7,156 bases of DNA, taken from positions 1-7,156 of the forward strand of contig PWWY01000039.1 of NCBI GenBank assembly GCA_003561325.1. The letters are read 5' to 3'. The DNA is from Syntrophomonadaceae bacterium. GTDB taxonomy: Bacteria; Bacillota; Dethiobacteria; DTU022; UBA8154. The position numbers and the translations under genes were made by a program. The notes under the pieces are model-generated. The model was not told the origin of the DNA and searched no databases. It saw only the letters and a program-made list of their open reading frames with translations. Below, in pieces: positions 6,654 through 7,156 of the stretch. Positions within the stretch are counted from its first letter, which is position 1. The number at the start of each line of letters is the position of its first letter.

Positions 6654-6733
6654 TCTTTGCACCTGGGGAAGCAGTCTGCAAAGACGAGAGTACCCCTTCA
6701 ATGCCCTGCGCGAACAGGATCTCTCCAGGGAAG
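6645..6733 (-). promoter_or_regulatory. Glycine-riboswitch-like aptamer upstream of gcvT
   Basis: Read on the minus strand, the segment shows the elements of a glycine aptamer in the right order. A closing stem pairs UUCCCUG (6732-6726) with CAGGGGA (6652-6646). Next come GGAGAG (6726-6721), a small hairpin CCUG/CAGG with loop UUCGCG (6718-6705), the core-like GCAUUGAAGGGGUA (about 6704-6691; family core GCRCCGAAGGRGYAA), a GUCU/AGAC hairpin, and CAGGUGCAAAGAACAG (6665-6650; family CAGGYAAAAGGACAG). Differences from the family are UU for CC before GAAGG, and a weak inner stem because UUCCCC replaces CUCUC opposite GGAGAG. Only one aptamer is readable, whereas tandem pairs are common, so this may be a single-aptamer or diverged type. 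The call is strengthened by its location before gcvT and by overlap of its 3' closing strand with the terminator's 5' arm. By analogy with Bacillus gcvT, glycine binding would prevent termination and switch the operon on. Confidence 0.6.
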
Positions 6734-7156
6734 CATCAACTGGTGGCACGGCGTACCCGAGAGTTTCTCGAACTGCCCTGCAGGCGAAGGTGGATGCTCT
6801 TAACGACTGCATGCTCTGGAAGCGCTCTTCAGGTTAGACGGTGTCAGAAATGTTTGAAATCAAGCTATATTTACATTATTCCGTATACACATTATTCGAC
6901 ATGCCTGGCGCGTTTCCTTCTTTACGACAACTTCACGATTATCAAAACACCTCATCCTGCCCGTGCTCATTTCTGCAGCTGCCTTGTTCCGCTGGAAATC
7001 GCTGTGCTCCGTCACTCCAGGAAAACTGAAGCGCACTGGAGCTTGCACGTTGAGAAAGAACAGTCGAGCCTCCTGCGAGTCTCTTGCACCCTTCTTGAGC
7101 AGATTATGCTTTTCTTATGCTCCCCGATATATTAAAATGATAGCCATAAAAGGTTA
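6734..7156. other. Non-coding stretch: distal leader and upstream region of the gcv operon
   Basis: No open frame here shows family features, good ribosome-binding sites or conserved neighbours on either strand; the short frames present look random. The part nearest the aptamer (6734-6840) is GC-rich and has strong local hairpins on the minus strand: CGAGA/UCUCG with loop AAC (near 6765-6753), followed by GGUAC/GUGCC. The part 6860-6900 is AT-rich (AATAATG repeated twice, TATAG), as is the extreme right end (7125-7150). The operon promoter should lie in one of these, but no convincing -35/-10 pair at 16-18 bases spacing can be named. No tRNA, insertion sequence or CRISPR repeat is seen. Confidence 0.6.

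Noticed and set aside
6600..6840. Tetrahydrofolate riboswitch (GGAGAG followed by UUCGCG) or T-box leader.
   Set aside because: The downstream conserved parts of the THF aptamer and the T-box antiterminator sequence (GGGTGG-ACCGCG type) are absent.
6860..6910. Possible sigma-70 promoter in the AT-rich minus-strand segment (TATAGC, TATACG, TAATGT as -10 candidates).
   Set aside because: None has a TTGACA-like box at 16-18 bases; candidates are no better than expected in AT-rich sequence.
7072..7100. Minus-strand GAAGGGTGCAA followed by ACTCGCAGG, resembling glycine aptamer core words.
   Set aside because: The spacing leaves no room for the usual second hairpin and no closing stem could be drawn; probably chance.
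6701..7135. Plus-strand open frame of 144 residues in the upstream region.
   Set aside because: It runs through the aptamer region, has no ribosome-binding site, no recognisable motif and an unlikely composition.

Overview
The window carries one tightly packed minus-strand operon, and everything confidently readable lies on that strand. In order of transcription (right to left) it holds a regulated leader with a glycine-riboswitch-like aptamer and an intrinsic terminator (about 6733-6608), gcvT (6591-5485), gcvH (5482-5072), gcvPA (5069-3711), gcvPB (3714-2257), two different radical-SAM enzymes (2260-1364 and 1367-336), and the 5' part of an octanoyl/lipoyl-transferase or lipoate-ligase gene that runs off the left edge (397-1).

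The first four genes encode the T, H and split P proteins of the glycine cleavage system. GcvH needs a lipoyl group on its lysine to work. The three downstream genes look like the machinery that makes this group. The ligase/transferase-family protein would load octanoate (or lipoate) onto GcvH. The two radical-SAM proteins resemble the families once called 'biotin synthase-like', COG1856 and COG2516, from which the two-component lipoyl synthase LipS1/LipS2 was described in Thermococcus; together they would insert the two sulfurs. No canonical LipA is visible. The operon therefore seems to encode the enzyme and the cofactor assembly for its own carrier protein as one unit. The dihydrolipoyl dehydrogenase (L protein) is not in the window.

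Gene junctions are extremely tight: gaps of 2 nt (T-H, H-PA), 4-nt start/stop overlaps (PA-PB, PB-radical SAM 1, radical SAM 1-radical SAM 2), then a longer 62-nt overlap into the last gene. This implies translational coupling throughout. Start codons were reassigned from ribosome-binding sites: GTG for gcvH, TTG for the second radical-SAM gene, and the second of two ATGs for gcvPB.

The leader ends in a strong hairpin and T-run placed directly before the gcvT ribosome-binding site. Its 5' arm overlaps the closing stem of the aptamer-like fold, which is the layout of an 'on' glycine riboswitch acting by antitermination. The remaining 420 bases at the right end (6734-7156) contain no convincing gene.

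The split gcvPA/gcvPB, the T-H-PA-PB order, the strong AGGAGG-type ribosome-binding sites and the riboswitch-terminator control suggest a bacterium of the Firmicutes, probably a Clostridia-type anaerobe with moderate to fairly high G+C (Peptococcaceae or thermophilic acetogen/syntroph relatives). This taxonomic placement is inference only.
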